A stretch of DNA of 64,000 nt from Streptomyces rhizosphaerihabitans (lineage in GTDB: Bacteria > Actinomycetota > Actinomycetes > Streptomycetales > Streptomycetaceae): positions 124,001 to 188,000 of the forward strand of contig NZ_JAODTZ010000013.1 of NCBI RefSeq assembly GCF_025399795.1, in the 5' to 3' direction. The notes under the pieces are model-generated. The model searched no databases and was not told the origin of the DNA. It saw only the letters and a program-made list of their open reading frames with translations. Shown here in pieces: positions 53,898 through 63,115 of this stretch; within the stretch, counting starts at the first letter, position 1, and each line of letters begins with the position of its first letter. The position numbers and the translations under genes are program-made.

Positions 53898-53959
53898 AGC
53901 ACACAGGCAGCGTATTCCTCGGCGTGCCAAGCTTCTAGGCATTCAGAGGAATTATTCCT

Positions 53960-54820
53960 CTATGGGGTGACGTCCTCAGCCAGGACTCGCAGATCCCTCA
54001 TGATCCGCATCAGCAGTTCCCGCGCCCCATCGCCGAAGACAGCCGCGCTCTCGAACTGGGCGAATGCCTCCTCGTACGACGCGAACACATCCGGGTCCTT
54101 CTCCGCCCGCTCATCCCGGAAGGTCTCCACGACCACCGTCTCCTGGTCGCACAAGGTGAAGCCGTGCCGCGGCATGACCGGCACCGGCCGGTCCCACGGG
54201 AGGACCCCGAACCGCACGGTAGTCAGGCTCTCCACCGCGAGCAGCCGGTCGAGCTGAGCAAGCATCAGGGCCGGACTGCCGGGCCACGTCCGGAGCACGC
54301 CCTCGGTCACCACGAAGACGGATTCCCGTCCGGGTTCGTACAAGACGCTCTGCCGCTCCACCCGAGCCGCGACAGCCTTCCCAACTTCAGCCGCATCCGC
54401 ACCAGGTGTGCTCGCGAATACGTGCCGGGCGTACTCCGCGCTCTGGAGCATGGCCGGCAGGACAACGCACTGGAATGACCGAACGAGTTGGGCACCACGC
54501 ACCGCCAGGTCGACCACGGCATCCGCGGAAACACTCGAGCCCGACAGGGTGTCGTCTGCGCCCGCAGAAGGAGCCGACTCAACTTCGGCGAGGGCCACTC
54601 GCAGCTCCGCGATTACGGAGGCATCCAGGCCGAGAGCTCCGGACAGGCGGTCAAGGACGTCACGGCTGGGAACCATCCGGCCGTTCTCCACCTTGGACAC
54701 CGTCGGCTGACCCACTCCAGCCCGCTGCGCCAACACGGCACCAGTCAGGCCGACATCCACGCGCAGAGCCCGAAGACGTGCCCCCAGCGTCCGCATTCGC
54801 TCCTGCCGCTCACTCCCCAT
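53960..54820 (-). CDS. XRE-family HTH regulator with DUF5753
   Basis: ATG 54820 (MGSERQERMRTLGARLRALR) gives 286 residues. The N-terminal XRE HTH (GLTGAVLAQRAGVGQPTVSK) is followed by the DUF5753 domain (VVLPAMLQSAEYARHVF, VRFGVLPWDRPVPVMPRHGF). In Streptomyces such proteins usually pair with a DUF397 partner; none is seen here. Confidence 0.9.
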   Translation of the reverse strand: MGSERQERMRTLGARLRALRVDVGLTGAVLAQRAGVGQPTVSKVENGRMVPSRDVLDRLSGALGLDASVIAELRVALAEVESAPSAGADDTLSGSSVSADAVVDLAVRGAQLVRSFQCVVLPAMLQSAEYARHVFASTPGADAAEVGKAVAARVERQSVLYEPGRESVFVVTEGVLRTWPGSPALMLAQLDRLLAVESLTTVRFGVLPWDRPVPVMPRHGFTLCDQETVVVETFRDERAEKDPDVFASYEEAFAQFESAAVFGDGARELLMRIMRDLRVLAEDVTP

Positions 54821-54937
54821 ACCCAGCGTTCTACACCAAGCCTCGGCAAGCACCCAGCCCAGAAAGCACGCTGACCTACGCGAGCACAAACCCCAAGCAT
54901 GGGGGCGCCATCCGATTCATGCGGATCAACCGAGCCC

Positions 54938-55201
54938 CTACCAGCCCATGTCCTTGGCGACCTCCGCTTGCGCAGCAGAGACCTCCTGAGCCGTGCACTC
55001 TGTGACATCGACGTCAGCCGCCCACTCAAAACGGCTCAGAAGATCCGCCAAGGCCTGCTTCTGCGCGGGGTGCGTGATCGGCACCGTGTTCAGATCGGTG
55101 CTCATCAACCAGTCGAACAGCACGACGGCATCCGCGGGCCACAGACGGACATTCACCGTAGGCACAGATTCCCACGAATCATTGGCTTCCACAGAGATCA
55201 T
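54938..55201 (-). CDS. Small acidic protein of unknown function upstream of the XRE gene
   Basis: The 87-residue protein (MISVEANDSWESVPTVNVRL) is acidic, with the piece WPADAVVLFDWLMSTDLNTV. No family is recognised. It lies 117 bp from the XRE regulator on the same strand, a plausible operon partner. Confidence 0.6.
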   Translation of the reverse strand: MISVEANDSWESVPTVNVRLWPADAVVLFDWLMSTDLNTVPITHPAQKQALADLLSRFEWAADVDVTECTAQEVSAAQAEVAKDMGW

Positions 55202-55809
55202 CGTGCCAGGTCAAGCGCTCGGCCCTGGCTCGCCAACCTGCGGTAGCACCCGAGCCGGGACAGGCTCCACTGGCACGACGTGATTCAAACTTTCTCTACT
55301 GGTTCAAGGCGGCTCGCTCCGCTCCCCGCGCGCGGCCCGGCCCCCGGCCGGGCCTGCGCTCATGTCTCCGCCCCGCTCCAGCCCGGCCGGCGCCCGTGCC
55401 GCGCTCATGGCGATCAGCCGCCTGATGTCAGAGAAAGGGGTACGTCGTGGCCTGGGCGGTCAGCTCCACGGCTTTACGGAGCCACTTTGGCGCGAGCCTC
55501 GAAGATCATGGCCCCAACGTCGTGCTTTACCGGGCAGGTCCACAGACTGCCCGACGCGCCGGAAGCTTACGGGGCCATGATCACTCGCGCCAAAGCAGCG
55601 CCACCCCAAAGCCGCTACACCGACCCACTATTCCTGCAACTGCTGGGCCAGTTCCCCCATTCGGTGCGGGCAGCGACGAAGACCAAGAGACTGCTCGGCA
55701 ACAACGCTGGGACACCACAGCGAGTTCCCGAATTCTCTTATTCCGAAAACATAACCGGGCCAACCGTGCCATCGCTACTCGATCTCGGAACAAGATCCCC
55801 ATACGCCAC
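55202..55809. other. Intergenic stretch without a recognised gene; GC content begins to fall
   Basis: No reading frame looks like a real gene. From about 55590 the base composition becomes clearly less GC-rich, marking the start of the foreign module to the right. The transfer locus or origin might lie in this stretch, but no motif shows it. Confidence 0.4.
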
Positions 55810-56400
55810 TCAACTCCCTCCGGAGATGGCCGAAAACCTTTCATCGAACCATGTGCGCACGATACGGACCACGTAAGGGTCCCTAATCATTACGCCCGTG
55901 TAGGCCGTTACCTCTCGGATACTGATAACAACTTCCTTATCACTCAACCCCTGAACGCTAATTGCATTGTCCGTCGCTTCAAGCAGTTCAGCACTAGCGA
56001 TAGGATCAAACAGGGCGTGAAACTCCGCTAAGGAAGGAGAGTATGCGTTAGCGATGATTTTGAAGCTAACACCTTTCCCGGCAGACCGCAGAATAGCGCC
56101 CCGCACTTCGTCTGTATAGTTCCCGCAGGCAACGCATTGACCCCAAATCACATCACCCGACTCGGCTCTCTTGTGCATTTCCCCAAGCTCTTTAAGCATT
56201 GGTTCACGCGTCAGAAAAAGAGTTGCTCGGCGATCTGCACCCACGATGTGGTCAATGTCCGCTTGATGCTCACGGATCTTATAGCGCAACGTGATGATCC
56301 CTAGGGCCAAAGTGGAAAGGCCGAAAAATATCGATACCCCGTAGGTAAGGAAAAACCCTCCGACCGACATTGCCAGAACACTGGAAGCACCGACAAGCAT
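55810..56400 (-). CDS. Membrane-anchored protein with a PLD-like or sensor domain, low GC
   Basis: This 196-residue protein starts at ATG 56400, 5 bp after the upstream stop. Two N-terminal membrane helices (about 5-38) precede a cytoplasmic helix and a domain with GKGVSFKIIANAYSPSLAEF and YTGVMIRDPYVVRIVRTWFDE. The latter resembles the tail of PLD-like or TrmB-type regulatory domains but lacks an HKD catalytic motif. Codon use (ATA, CTT, CTA, TTT) is unlike Streptomyces. Function is unknown. Confidence 0.7.
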   Translation of the reverse strand: MLVGASSVLAMSVGGFFLTYGVSIFFGLSTLALGIITLRYKIREHQADIDHIVGADRRATLFLTREPMLKELGEMHKRAESGDVIWGQCVACGNYTDEVRGAILRSAGKGVSFKIIANAYSPSLAEFHALFDPIASAELLEATDNAISVQGLSDKEVVISIREVTAYTGVMIRDPYVVRIVRTWFDERFSAISGGS

Positions 56401-56405
56401 CTACC

Positions 56406-57233
56406 TCAAGCTCCGCTCTTGAAGATCACTTTTTCCCTGAACCCGAACCACTGAGGTGCGAGACCCGGTGATAGTGCAGCCCTCGAATACTCCGTAGCTC
56501 CGAAATCGGGAATCTCGTAGGACCTACACTTAAAGGGCGTACTGAACACCTCGGGGGAATCGCAGATTTGAAACGCTCGTGCTGCGACTCTGCGGCTTAC
56601 CTCTCGGCGACCATAGTTACCGTCAAGTAAACCGATGAGGGCGCTAGATCCGTCTTTGTGATCCAATTTTGCGGCCACGTAGCAGCGTGCTGGCATCGAG
56701 ATGCAAACCCACTTCCAGCCAGCAAGGAATTCATGCATCGGCAACGTCCCCCAATTATGATCTTGGTACGCACTGCCGGAGAATTTGCGAACCTGCCTTC
56801 TGGTGACCAGTCGCCCGACAGCTCTCCCGACTGGCATCGGGACTGACCAGTGGGCACCCTTTCCATCTATGCTGCGAGAAAGGATAGATCTCTCTTTCCG
56901 CCACGACTCGCTTAGTCTCGTCAATCGACAAGAAAGCTGAAATTCCTCTGAGCCAAATTGAAGATCCCATCCTTCAGTATCTTCTCTCGCCAGGCCGGGG
57001 ACATGGATATTACCCGCATCCGTCCATTCAATAGAGACACTCTTCCTAATATCAATTCGAGCGGACGTATCCGAGCGAAGCGCAATGGACGCATAGGGGC
57101 CAGAGCAGAGATTTCCCCCATTTATGTCTGTCTTGTGAATGACGACCGTAAGGAAGACTTCAGGGGAGGCGACGTGGAGGTACCACCACTCGAAATTGCC
57201 TACGCAATCTGAAGACGTTCGGGGATAATTCAT
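56406..57233 (-). CDS. AttH/CrtC-like lipocalin-fold protein, low GC
   Basis: The 275-residue frame starts at ATG 57233. The N-terminal NFEWWYLHVASPEVFLTVV and the central FSGSAYQDHNWGTLPMHEF with AGWKWVCI are hallmarks of the AttH/CrtC (hydroxyneurosporene synthase-like) family, which includes hydratases and cyclase-type enzymes. AT-rich codons show foreign origin. It is the first gene of a two-gene unit with the membrane protein. The substrate is unknown. Confidence 0.72.
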   Translation of the reverse strand: MNYPRTSSDCVGNFEWWYLHVASPEVFLTVVIHKTDINGGNLCSGPYASIALRSDTSARIDIRKSVSIEWTDAGNIHVPGLAREDTEGWDLQFGSEEFQLSCRLTRLSESWRKERSILSRSIDGKGAHWSVPMPVGRAVGRLVTRRQVRKFSGSAYQDHNWGTLPMHEFLAGWKWVCISMPARCYVAAKLDHKDGSSALIGLLDGNYGRREVSRRVAARAFQICDSPEVFSTPFKCRSYEIPDFGATEYSRAALSPGLAPQWFGFREKVIFKSGA

Positions 57234-57614
57234 ACTACCCTCGTGTTTTCGAGCGCGGAATTGTGTCGAAGGTCCGTCCGTCCTAGCCAGAGCATCCCAC
57301 GCTATAGGGGCCGCAGCAAGACTCGGTTGGTTGAATGAGGCCGGCTGACTTCAGATAATGACGCGCACCGTCAGCTTGCCGGTTCCCGAACTTTCCACGA
57401 TATGCATGTGTGGATCACAATCGCGCAAGATCGGTCCACGGTGCCCGACCTCTGGAAGTCATAGAGAGGCCAGCATCAAGAGTTCGGGACGAAAAGGTCG
57501 TGCCAGACCTGTGCCAGATCCAGTGGAGAACATCGGGGAGCCAATCGACCGCTCGCCAAGCGCTCACACCGCTTCGTCGCAGGTCAGTCGCGGAGCAGGC
57601 CCTAGATGCGCTTA
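57234..57614. other. Intergenic region with an att-like site
   Basis: No gene is seen. It contains the tRNA-Pro core copy (57482-57502) and ends at the TA beside IS630. Confidence 0.5.
57482..57502 (+). other. Second tRNA-Pro-core (att-like) copy
   Basis: The 21-nt segment matches the tRNA-Pro anticodon-arm core with one G-to-A change. It is followed by a GTGCCA-N5-GTGCCA direct repeat. The rest of the tRNA is not repeated. It may be an attR or an internal att between two elements. Confidence 0.6.
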
Positions 57615-58781
57615 CTGACCTCAGCTCGTTGGGGTGAATCTTCGAGAAGTCCCTGGTGGGTGTGGGTGGGTGACGGTATCCGTGGTGTGTGAGATATGCG
57701 GATGGGGGCGGGCTGGCTCCTGCGGGGCGTCAGCGTCGGGAGACGGTGCGGATGCAGGCGGCAGAACTGTTCGAGCAGGAGATCAAGCCGTCGGACGTCG
57801 CGCGGGGGCTGCGGGTGAGCGTGAAGTCGGCTTATCAGTGGCACCAGTTGTGGCGGGAGGGCGGTGTGCAGGCACTGGCCTCCCGCGGTCCGAGCGGATC
57901 GAGGTGTCGCCTGTCCCCGCGATGTCTGGAAAAGCTGGCCGTGTATCTGGAGCAGGGCCCGGCCGCGCACGGCTGGGTGGAGGACCAGGTGTGGACCGCT
58001 TCCCGGGTGGCCACGCTGATCGGCCGGAAGTTCCATGTTTCCTACAGCGTCTCCGGCGCCACCCGGTTGATGCACCGGCTCGGCTTCAGCCCGCAGGTCC
58101 CCGCCCGGCGGGTCGCCGAGCGGGACGAGCAGGCCGTGAGCGCGTGGCGGGAGGGGACCTGGGCGGAGGTAAAAGGGCCCGGGCGGCCTGCGGGGGCTAC
58201 GTCTGCTTCGAGGACGAAGCCGGGTTCACCCGCAGGCCGCCCCGGGGACGGACCTGGGGCCGGCGCGGAGTGACTCCGGTCGTCACCATCAGCGGCCGGC
58301 GTTCCGGACGGCTGTCGGTGGCCGGGCTGATAGCGATGCGGCCGGGTTCCCGGACCCGGCTGTGCCACCGCCTTCGGACCCACACCGGAGACAAGGGGGC
58401 ACGTCGCAGCATGGGCGAGCGGGATTTCATCGGGCTCGTCGACGGAGTCCACCAGCTCGTCAGGGCACCGATCGTGCTGGTCTGGGACCGCCTGAACACT
58501 CACGTTTCCCGCAGGATGCGGAAATTCGTGGCCGAGCGTGAGTGGCTGACCGTGTTCCTGCTGCCCGCCTACTCACCCGACCTGAACCCCGTCGAGTGGG
58601 TATGGGCCCACGTCAAACGCAGTCTCGCCAACCTCGCCGTCATGGCCCTCGACCGGCTCGAAGTCCTCGTCCGCAACCGGCTCAAACGCCTTCAATACCG
58701 GTCCCACACCCTCGACGGCTTCATAGCCGGCACCGGCCTGACCCTCGACGATCAAGCGTCACCCTGACAAGCCGAAGTCAG
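57615..58781 (+). mobile_element. IS630-family insertion sequence
   Basis: 1167 bp, bounded by TA at 57613-57614 and 58782-58783, the target of IS630 elements. Imperfect terminal inverted repeats of about 30 bp start CTGACCTCAGCTCGTTGGGG on the left and CTGACTTCGGCTTGTCAGGG on the right. It carries one transposase gene with a frameshift. Confidence 0.9.
57689..58767 (+). CDS. IS630-family transposase (two frames, -1 frameshift)
   Basis: GTG 57689 opens the first frame (HTH part LRVSVKSAYQWHQLW). Near 58170, at GGTAAAAGGG, a -1 shift joins the second frame. That frame has FEDEAGFTR (first Asp), VLVWDRLNTHVSR (second Asp) and AYSPDLNPVEWVWAHVKR (Glu), the DDE catalytic triad. The joined length is about 359 residues. 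The frame arrangement is typical of IS630 members and may be programmed. Confidence 0.88.
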
Positions 58782-58783
58782 TA

Positions 58784-59224
58784 GCTTCTCAAGCTGAGGT
58801 TCAGGCACTGTCCTCACGGGCCGGCCGCCGCGGCTTGCTCTGGTCGACGGCATAGGCAGCGTGGCTGAGGCTGGTGGGGTGGAGCGAGGCATACGCGTGC
58901 GTGGTCGGTCGGCGCACCCGCCGTCGTGGCTGACTATCGTCGGCTGAGGTGCAGGCGAAGAGTGTCGAAGGTGCTGGCCGTCAGCCGAGCGGGTCCAAGC
59001 TGGGCCGTCTCTGGGCCGTCCGACGTTGCTCAACAGTGGCCAAGGACGACCAACGACGACCACCAGGCGCACGGCCCCACCGCCCCTGAACAGCGAAAAC
59101 GCAGGCCACTGAGATCCCCGACAAGACCCAGGGCAAGAAGAAGTAGGTTTTGTGATCATGCCTTCCACCTGCGCAAACGGCGCGGGCGGGAGGCATTTTC
59201 ATGCGCTGGAACCTCTCTGGTACC
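58784..59224. other. Stretch between IS630 and the broken integrase gene
   Basis: No gene is called. A minus-strand frame around 58810-58930 (YASLHPTSLSHAAYAVDQ) could be a worn gene end. Otherwise nothing is recognised. Confidence 0.35.
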
Positions 59225-59409
59225 TCAGTCCCTCGCGTCGTGGGGCCTGAGCGCCTCACCGAGAGCCTTCCGGGCCCGGTCCCGACTGCTCGGCATGAGG
59301 TGCGCGTACACCTTCAGCGTCAGGCCCGGATCGGAGTGTCCGAGGTACTCGGCAAGGGCCTTGATGCTCTCTCCGGCGTCCAGCAGGACGGACGCGTAGA
59401 AGTTCCTTA

Positions 59410-60294
59410 GAGGTCCTAACAAAGGCGTTGGACGTGTCGGTGGGTGATGAGGCAGGTGGCGAGGCCGAGGAAGGCTTCGTGGATGTCGTCGCGTCGTTCC
59501 CAGCGGATGCGTAAGCGGCGGAAGCCGTGGAGCCAGGCGATGGTGCGCTCGACGACCCAGCGGAAGACGCCGAGGCCGGAGCCGTGGGGTTGGCCTCGTT
59601 CGGCGATCACGGGGCGGATGCCGCGCTTCCAGAGCAGGCGCCGGTACTTGTCGTGGTCGTAGCCGCGGTCGGCAAGCAGTGCATCGGGGCGTCGACGCGG
59701 TCGTCCCACGACGCCGGAAACCGCGGGAATCTTGTCGATCAGGGGCACAAGCTGGGTGACGTCGTTGCGGTTCCCGCCGGTCAGCGACACCGCGAGCGGG
59801 ATGCCCTGGGCGTCGGTGACGACGTGGTGCTTGCTGCCCGGCCGCGCGCGGTCGACCGGGCTGGGTCCGCTTTTGGGCCCCGCCGGGCCGCCCGCACATG
59901 CGAGGAGTCGATCACCGCCCGCGACCAGTCCAGCTGCTTCGCGGCCCGCAGCTTCCTCAGCAGCACCAGATGCAGTTGATCCCACACACCGGCTTCGTTC
60001 CACGCGGCCAGGCGCCGCCAACAGGTCATGCCCGAGCCGAAGCCCAACTCCTGGGGCAGGTACTCCCATTGGATACCGGTGTGCAGCACGAACAGGATCC
60101 CGCACAAGGCCTGCCGGTCCGGCACCCGCGGTCTGCCCTCGACCAGCTTGGGTCCCGGCTCGGGCAGCAACGGCTCGATGAGCGACCACAGTTCATCCGA
60201 CACGATCCACGGCCGCGACTGACGTGTTCCCACGATCAGACCAACGACCGTCCAAGCCGAAAGTCACATGATCAATAGCTTCTGTTAGGACCTC
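59410..60294 (-). mobile_element. IS5-family (IS427-group-like) insertion sequence in the integrase gene
   Basis: 885 bp with terminal repeats GAGGTCCTAACA (59410-59421) and its complement at 60283-60294. A 3-bp target duplication TTA (59407-59409, 60295-60297) flanks it. Length, TNA duplication and two-frame transposase fit the IS427 group. Confidence 0.9.
59416..60233 (-). CDS. IS5-family transposase (two frames, -1 frameshift)
   Basis: GTG 60233 starts the first frame ([23 protein letters not shown]4096-type). It has the first catalytic Asp in [12 protein letters not shown]. At C-CCA-AAA, a canonical slippery heptamer, a -1 shift joins the second frame: [16 protein letters not shown] gives the second Asp and [15 protein letters not shown] the Glu. 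The joined product is about 272 residues. Confidence 0.88.
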
Positions 60295-60710
60295 TTAGGG
60301 CGTGCATGCCGTGCTCGCGGGCGGCAGCGTGTTCACGGCTCTTGGCCTTGGGGATGACGCCGACCTTGGCGAGGACGGGCTTCCAGTGGTCTTCGTTCAG
60401 CGACGTACGCCAGACGTGCCCGCCGTTGGGGCCCGTGAAGATGAGGCGCCGGGTCGCCGCCCGTCCGTCGCCGCACACAGCGGCCACATTCCAACACGGG
60501 CACGGGGACGAACCGTGATCCCCAACGGTGCAGGTCAAAGACGCTTGTGTCACCGAAAGAGGCCGGATCGTGGTGGCGGTGGCATGCGCGCCGACGCTGC
60601 CAGATGCGCGAGGTCTTTGCCGTCGTGGAACGCGTCGTCCTGGCCCTGAACGCGGTGGACGAAGCCCATGACGGAGCGGCCTTCGATTCTCGTCACCCGC
60701 TCCACGCGAA

Positions 60711-60735
60711 ACCCCCAGGTCGACGACCTGGGGGT
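60711..60735 (-). terminator. Terminator of the FG-GAP gene
   Basis: Inverted repeat ACCCCCAGGTCG / CGACCTGGGGGT (60711-60722, 60724-60735), 33 bp past the stop. Confidence 0.75.
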
Positions 60736-60768
60736 CCCTTGTTGTCCCGGGCCGGTTCGGGTATGGGG

Positions 60769-62136
60769 CTACTTGGTCAGCCGACGGGCGAAGTAGCGGT
60801 TTTTGGCTGTCAGTCCGACGGTCTTGGGGCCGATGGAGACGACCTGGTTCGTGGTCAGGCCCTTGCTGCCGGACCTGAAGTACCAGAGGTTGCCCTCGTA
60901 GTTGTTCTCACCGTCCGTGCCGGCGGCGAGTTCACTTCGTCCGTCACCGTTCATGTCGAGGAGGGAAACCCGCGAGCCGAACATGTCGTAGGACTCGTTG
61001 GCACCCGGTACTCCGGCCGTGTTCTGGTGCCAGGACACGGCACCGGTTGCGGTCAGTCCCTTGGACGAGCCGCGCAGCACGGTCACCGCGCCGGTGAAGC
61101 GGACCCCGGAGATGCTTTCCTGCATCACTCCGATCGCGACGTCGGCGTAGCCGTCGCCGTCGACGTCGCCGGTGTCCAGGTCGTAGCCGAACCGGTCGGC
61201 CTTCTCGCCGGTGCCGGGCACACCGGTGGTGTCCTGGCTGATGCGCACCGGCTTGCGGGTGGTGCTCACGCCTCCCGCGCCGCCGTACTGGACGAGGACC
61301 GAACCGCCCACGACGCCCTTGGGCTGGTAGCCCTCCAGTCCGGCACCGAGGACGACGTCGGCGTAGCCGTCGCCGTCGACGTCCGCGAGGCTCCCCGAGT
61401 TGACCTTGGTGGAGAAGTCCTTGGCGGGTCCGAAGCCGTTCTTCGAGCCGAGCACCAGGGAGGCGTCGGCGGTGCCGTTACGTCTTCCCACGGAAAGCAG
61501 GTCGGACACGTGGTCGCCGTTGACGTCCCCGGCCGCCAGACTGTCGGGCGTGATCCCGGTGTCCACGAGGCTGGTCGAGGCGGACGTGCCGTCCCGGCCG
61601 AACGGGCCCCGGGACAGTCTGGTCTCCACGTTGAGGTAGTCCGTGTTCGTGGAGGTGACGAGGTCGTCCTGGCCATCGCCGTCGAAGTCGTCCACGAGCA
61701 CCAGACCGGGGGAGAAGGAGAGGGGTGTGCGGCCGGACAGTCCCCTGGGGCCGCCCCAGAAGATCGCCCCCGCCGGGGCCTCGTAATAGACGCCCACCAC
61801 CAGGTCGTCGTAGCCGTCGCCGTCCAGGTCCCCCGCCGCAGTCGAATCACCGAAACCGATGTACGCGCCTGCGTCGTTGGAACCCGGATTGGCGGACAGC
61901 ACCTGGTGCCGGGAGGCGCTGAGACCCGTCTTCGTCCCGTACATCACCGCGACGTAGCCGTTCGCCGAGACGGCCAGGTCACCGTAGCCGTCCCCGTTGA
62001 AGTCGGCCGACTTGCCGGCCGCCGACGCCTTGGAGCTCGGCACCGCACCGGCGGGACCGCCCGCGCCCAGCACGACCGCGCCCACCGACACGGCCGTCAC
62101 GGTGGCCAGCACGGCCAGTCTTCGAACTCTGCGCAT
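60769..62136 (-). CDS. Secreted FG-GAP-repeat (integrin-alpha-like) protein
   Basis: This 455-residue protein starts at ATG 62136. A signal peptide (LAVLATVTAVSVGAVVLG, cleavage near GPAGAV) leads to six to seven repeats with calcium-binding DxDGDGxxD loops, such as DFNGDGYGDLAV, DLDGDGYDDLVVG, DFDGDGQDDLV, DVDGDGYADVAIG and DMNGDGRSELAAG. It should fold as a beta-propeller and is secreted. The role is unknown, possibly adhesion or binding of surface ligands. Confidence 0.93.
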   Translation of the reverse strand: MRRVRRLAVLATVTAVSVGAVVLGAGGPAGAVPSSKASAAGKSADFNGDGYGDLAVSANGYVAVMYGTKTGLSASRHQVLSANPGSNDAGAYIGFGDSTAAGDLDGDGYDDLVVGVYYEAPAGAIFWGGPRGLSGRTPLSFSPGLVLVDDFDGDGQDDLVTSTNTDYLNVETRLSRGPFGRDGTSASTSLVDTGITPDSLAAGDVNGDHVSDLLSVGRRNGTADASLVLGSKNGFGPAKDFSTKVNSGSLADVDGDGYADVVLGAGLEGYQPKGVVGGSVLVQYGGAGGVSTTRKPVRISQDTTGVPGTGEKADRFGYDLDTGDVDGDGYADVAIGVMQESISGVRFTGAVTVLRGSSKGLTATGAVSWHQNTAGVPGANESYDMFGSRVSLLDMNGDGRSELAAGTDGENNYEGNLWYFRSGSKGLTTNQVVSIGPKTVGLTAKNRYFARRLTK

Positions 62137-62271
62137 ACGTCCGCCCTTTCATCTCTGCATCAGCCCATGGACATCTGCCGTTCAGATCAGGGCTGCGCCA
62201 CAGGAGACCGCCAAAGGGAGCGAACGGTTGTACGACAGGGGGCAGGGGCTTTCATCCACTCGTCTCAGTGA

Positions 62272-62288
62272 GTGTCTAACTGCGTGAC
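62272..62288 (+). repeat. Arm-type repeat near the right end
   Basis: GTGTCTAACTGCGTGAC, identical to 44029-44045. Confidence 0.85.
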
Positions 62289-62386
62289 AACGCCGACGTA
62301 CGGCAGCGGACGAGCGCACACACCTGCGGACCCTCAACGCAGATGAGGCGCCCACCAGTTCAAGGGCGGCCCCCCACCCAAGTTGA

Positions 62387-62403
62387 TTCGGGACGAAGCG
62401 GTC
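62387..62403 (+). other. Third tRNA-Pro-core (attR-like) copy
   Basis: TTCGGGACGAAGCGGTC, one mismatch to the tRNA core. It is followed by a GTGCCA-N5-GTGCCA repeat, as at 57.5 kb. Likely right end of the island. Confidence 0.6.
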
Positions 62404-62590
62404 CTCGTGCCACGGCCGTGCCACATCGTGCGGTCAATCACGGTCAACGGCGGCTCGCCACAGTCGAGATGCTCCGATGAGCTGGGCTGGCTCTACAGCC
62501 AGAGCGACCTGGGCATCCTGGTCGCCGACCACGTCCGCCCTTACAAGGCGGTAGTCACCGGGCAGTCGGCGCGCCCAGTGGTCTCCGGGC

Positions 62591-62839
62591 ATGACCACTT
62601 CTCCTGAGCACGTCGACAGCAGAGAAGACCTGGCAGCCTTCGTTCGCTCCCTACATCGCAGCCATGCCGAAGATGGAAGCTCATGGGAGAACGCGGACCT
62701 CCCGAGCTTCCTGGAGGCCTTGGCGGCATGGATCGACGACGCGGACGGCTGGTACAACAACACCGGCCGCGAGCTGCCTGCCTTCGGTGACTGGACGTTC
62801 TTCGCACGAGCTCTGCGAGCCGCGACCATCTACGAGTAA
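62591..62839 (+). CDS. Small DUF7660-like protein
   Basis: This 82-residue protein starts at ATG 62591 (MTTSPEHVDSREDLAAFVRS). The segment WENADLPSFLEALAAWIDDA and GWYNNTGRELPAFGDWTFFA is typical of this family of small proteins. Function is unknown. Confidence 0.75.
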   Translation: MTTSPEHVDSREDLAAFVRSLHRSHAEDGSSWENADLPSFLEALAAWIDDADGWYNNTGRELPAFGDWTFFARALRAATIYE

Positions 62840-63115
62840 TCCGCGCTGTGTCGAATGCCTGTCGAAGTCGGGTGGCAAGCCGTCTTCGGCGGGGGTGATT
62901 GCCCAGGCCAGGGCTCGATTGCGAGCGTACGGGCCAAGCGCCTTCTAAGCACCTGGCCAACGACTGCGGGGCCGCAACCGACCGAGGGCTCACCTGCCAG
63001 GTGCGTACCAGATCGTGCGGGGAACCACGGGGAACAGCGGGGATCGACTCCTCGGGCAACCCGCAGGTCACGGCAACCGGTGATCAGTTGTCGGCGTACT
63101 GATCGCGCCCGCCGC
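62840..63115. other. Intergenic region
   Basis: Nothing recognised. Confidence 0.4.

Larger units (their letters stand above)
59225..60553 (-). pseudogene. Second tyrosine integrase gene, interrupted by an IS element
   Basis: Integrase sequence lies on both sides of an IS. The right part holds RLIFTGPNGGHVWRTSLN and ends MHALR. The left part continues [38 protein letters not shown] and ends near 59225. Removing the IS and one TTA copy joins the two in frame at the box-II HALR site. The 5' part (beyond about 60510) seems frameshifted and worn. Confidence 0.85.
62137..62590. other. Right-hand end region of the island
   Basis: No gene. It contains the arm-type repeat (62272-62288) and the third tRNA-Pro-core copy (62387-62403). 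Confidence 0.5.

Noticed and set aside
53960..55201. DUF5753/DUF397 toxin-antitoxin-like pair
   Set aside because: The small neighbour at 54938-55201 does not look like DUF397, so the usual pairing is not supported.
58784..59224. Worn integrase or other gene end on the minus strand
   Set aside because: Only a short piece (YASLHPTSLSHAAYAVDQ) looks protein-like and no catalytic motif supports it.
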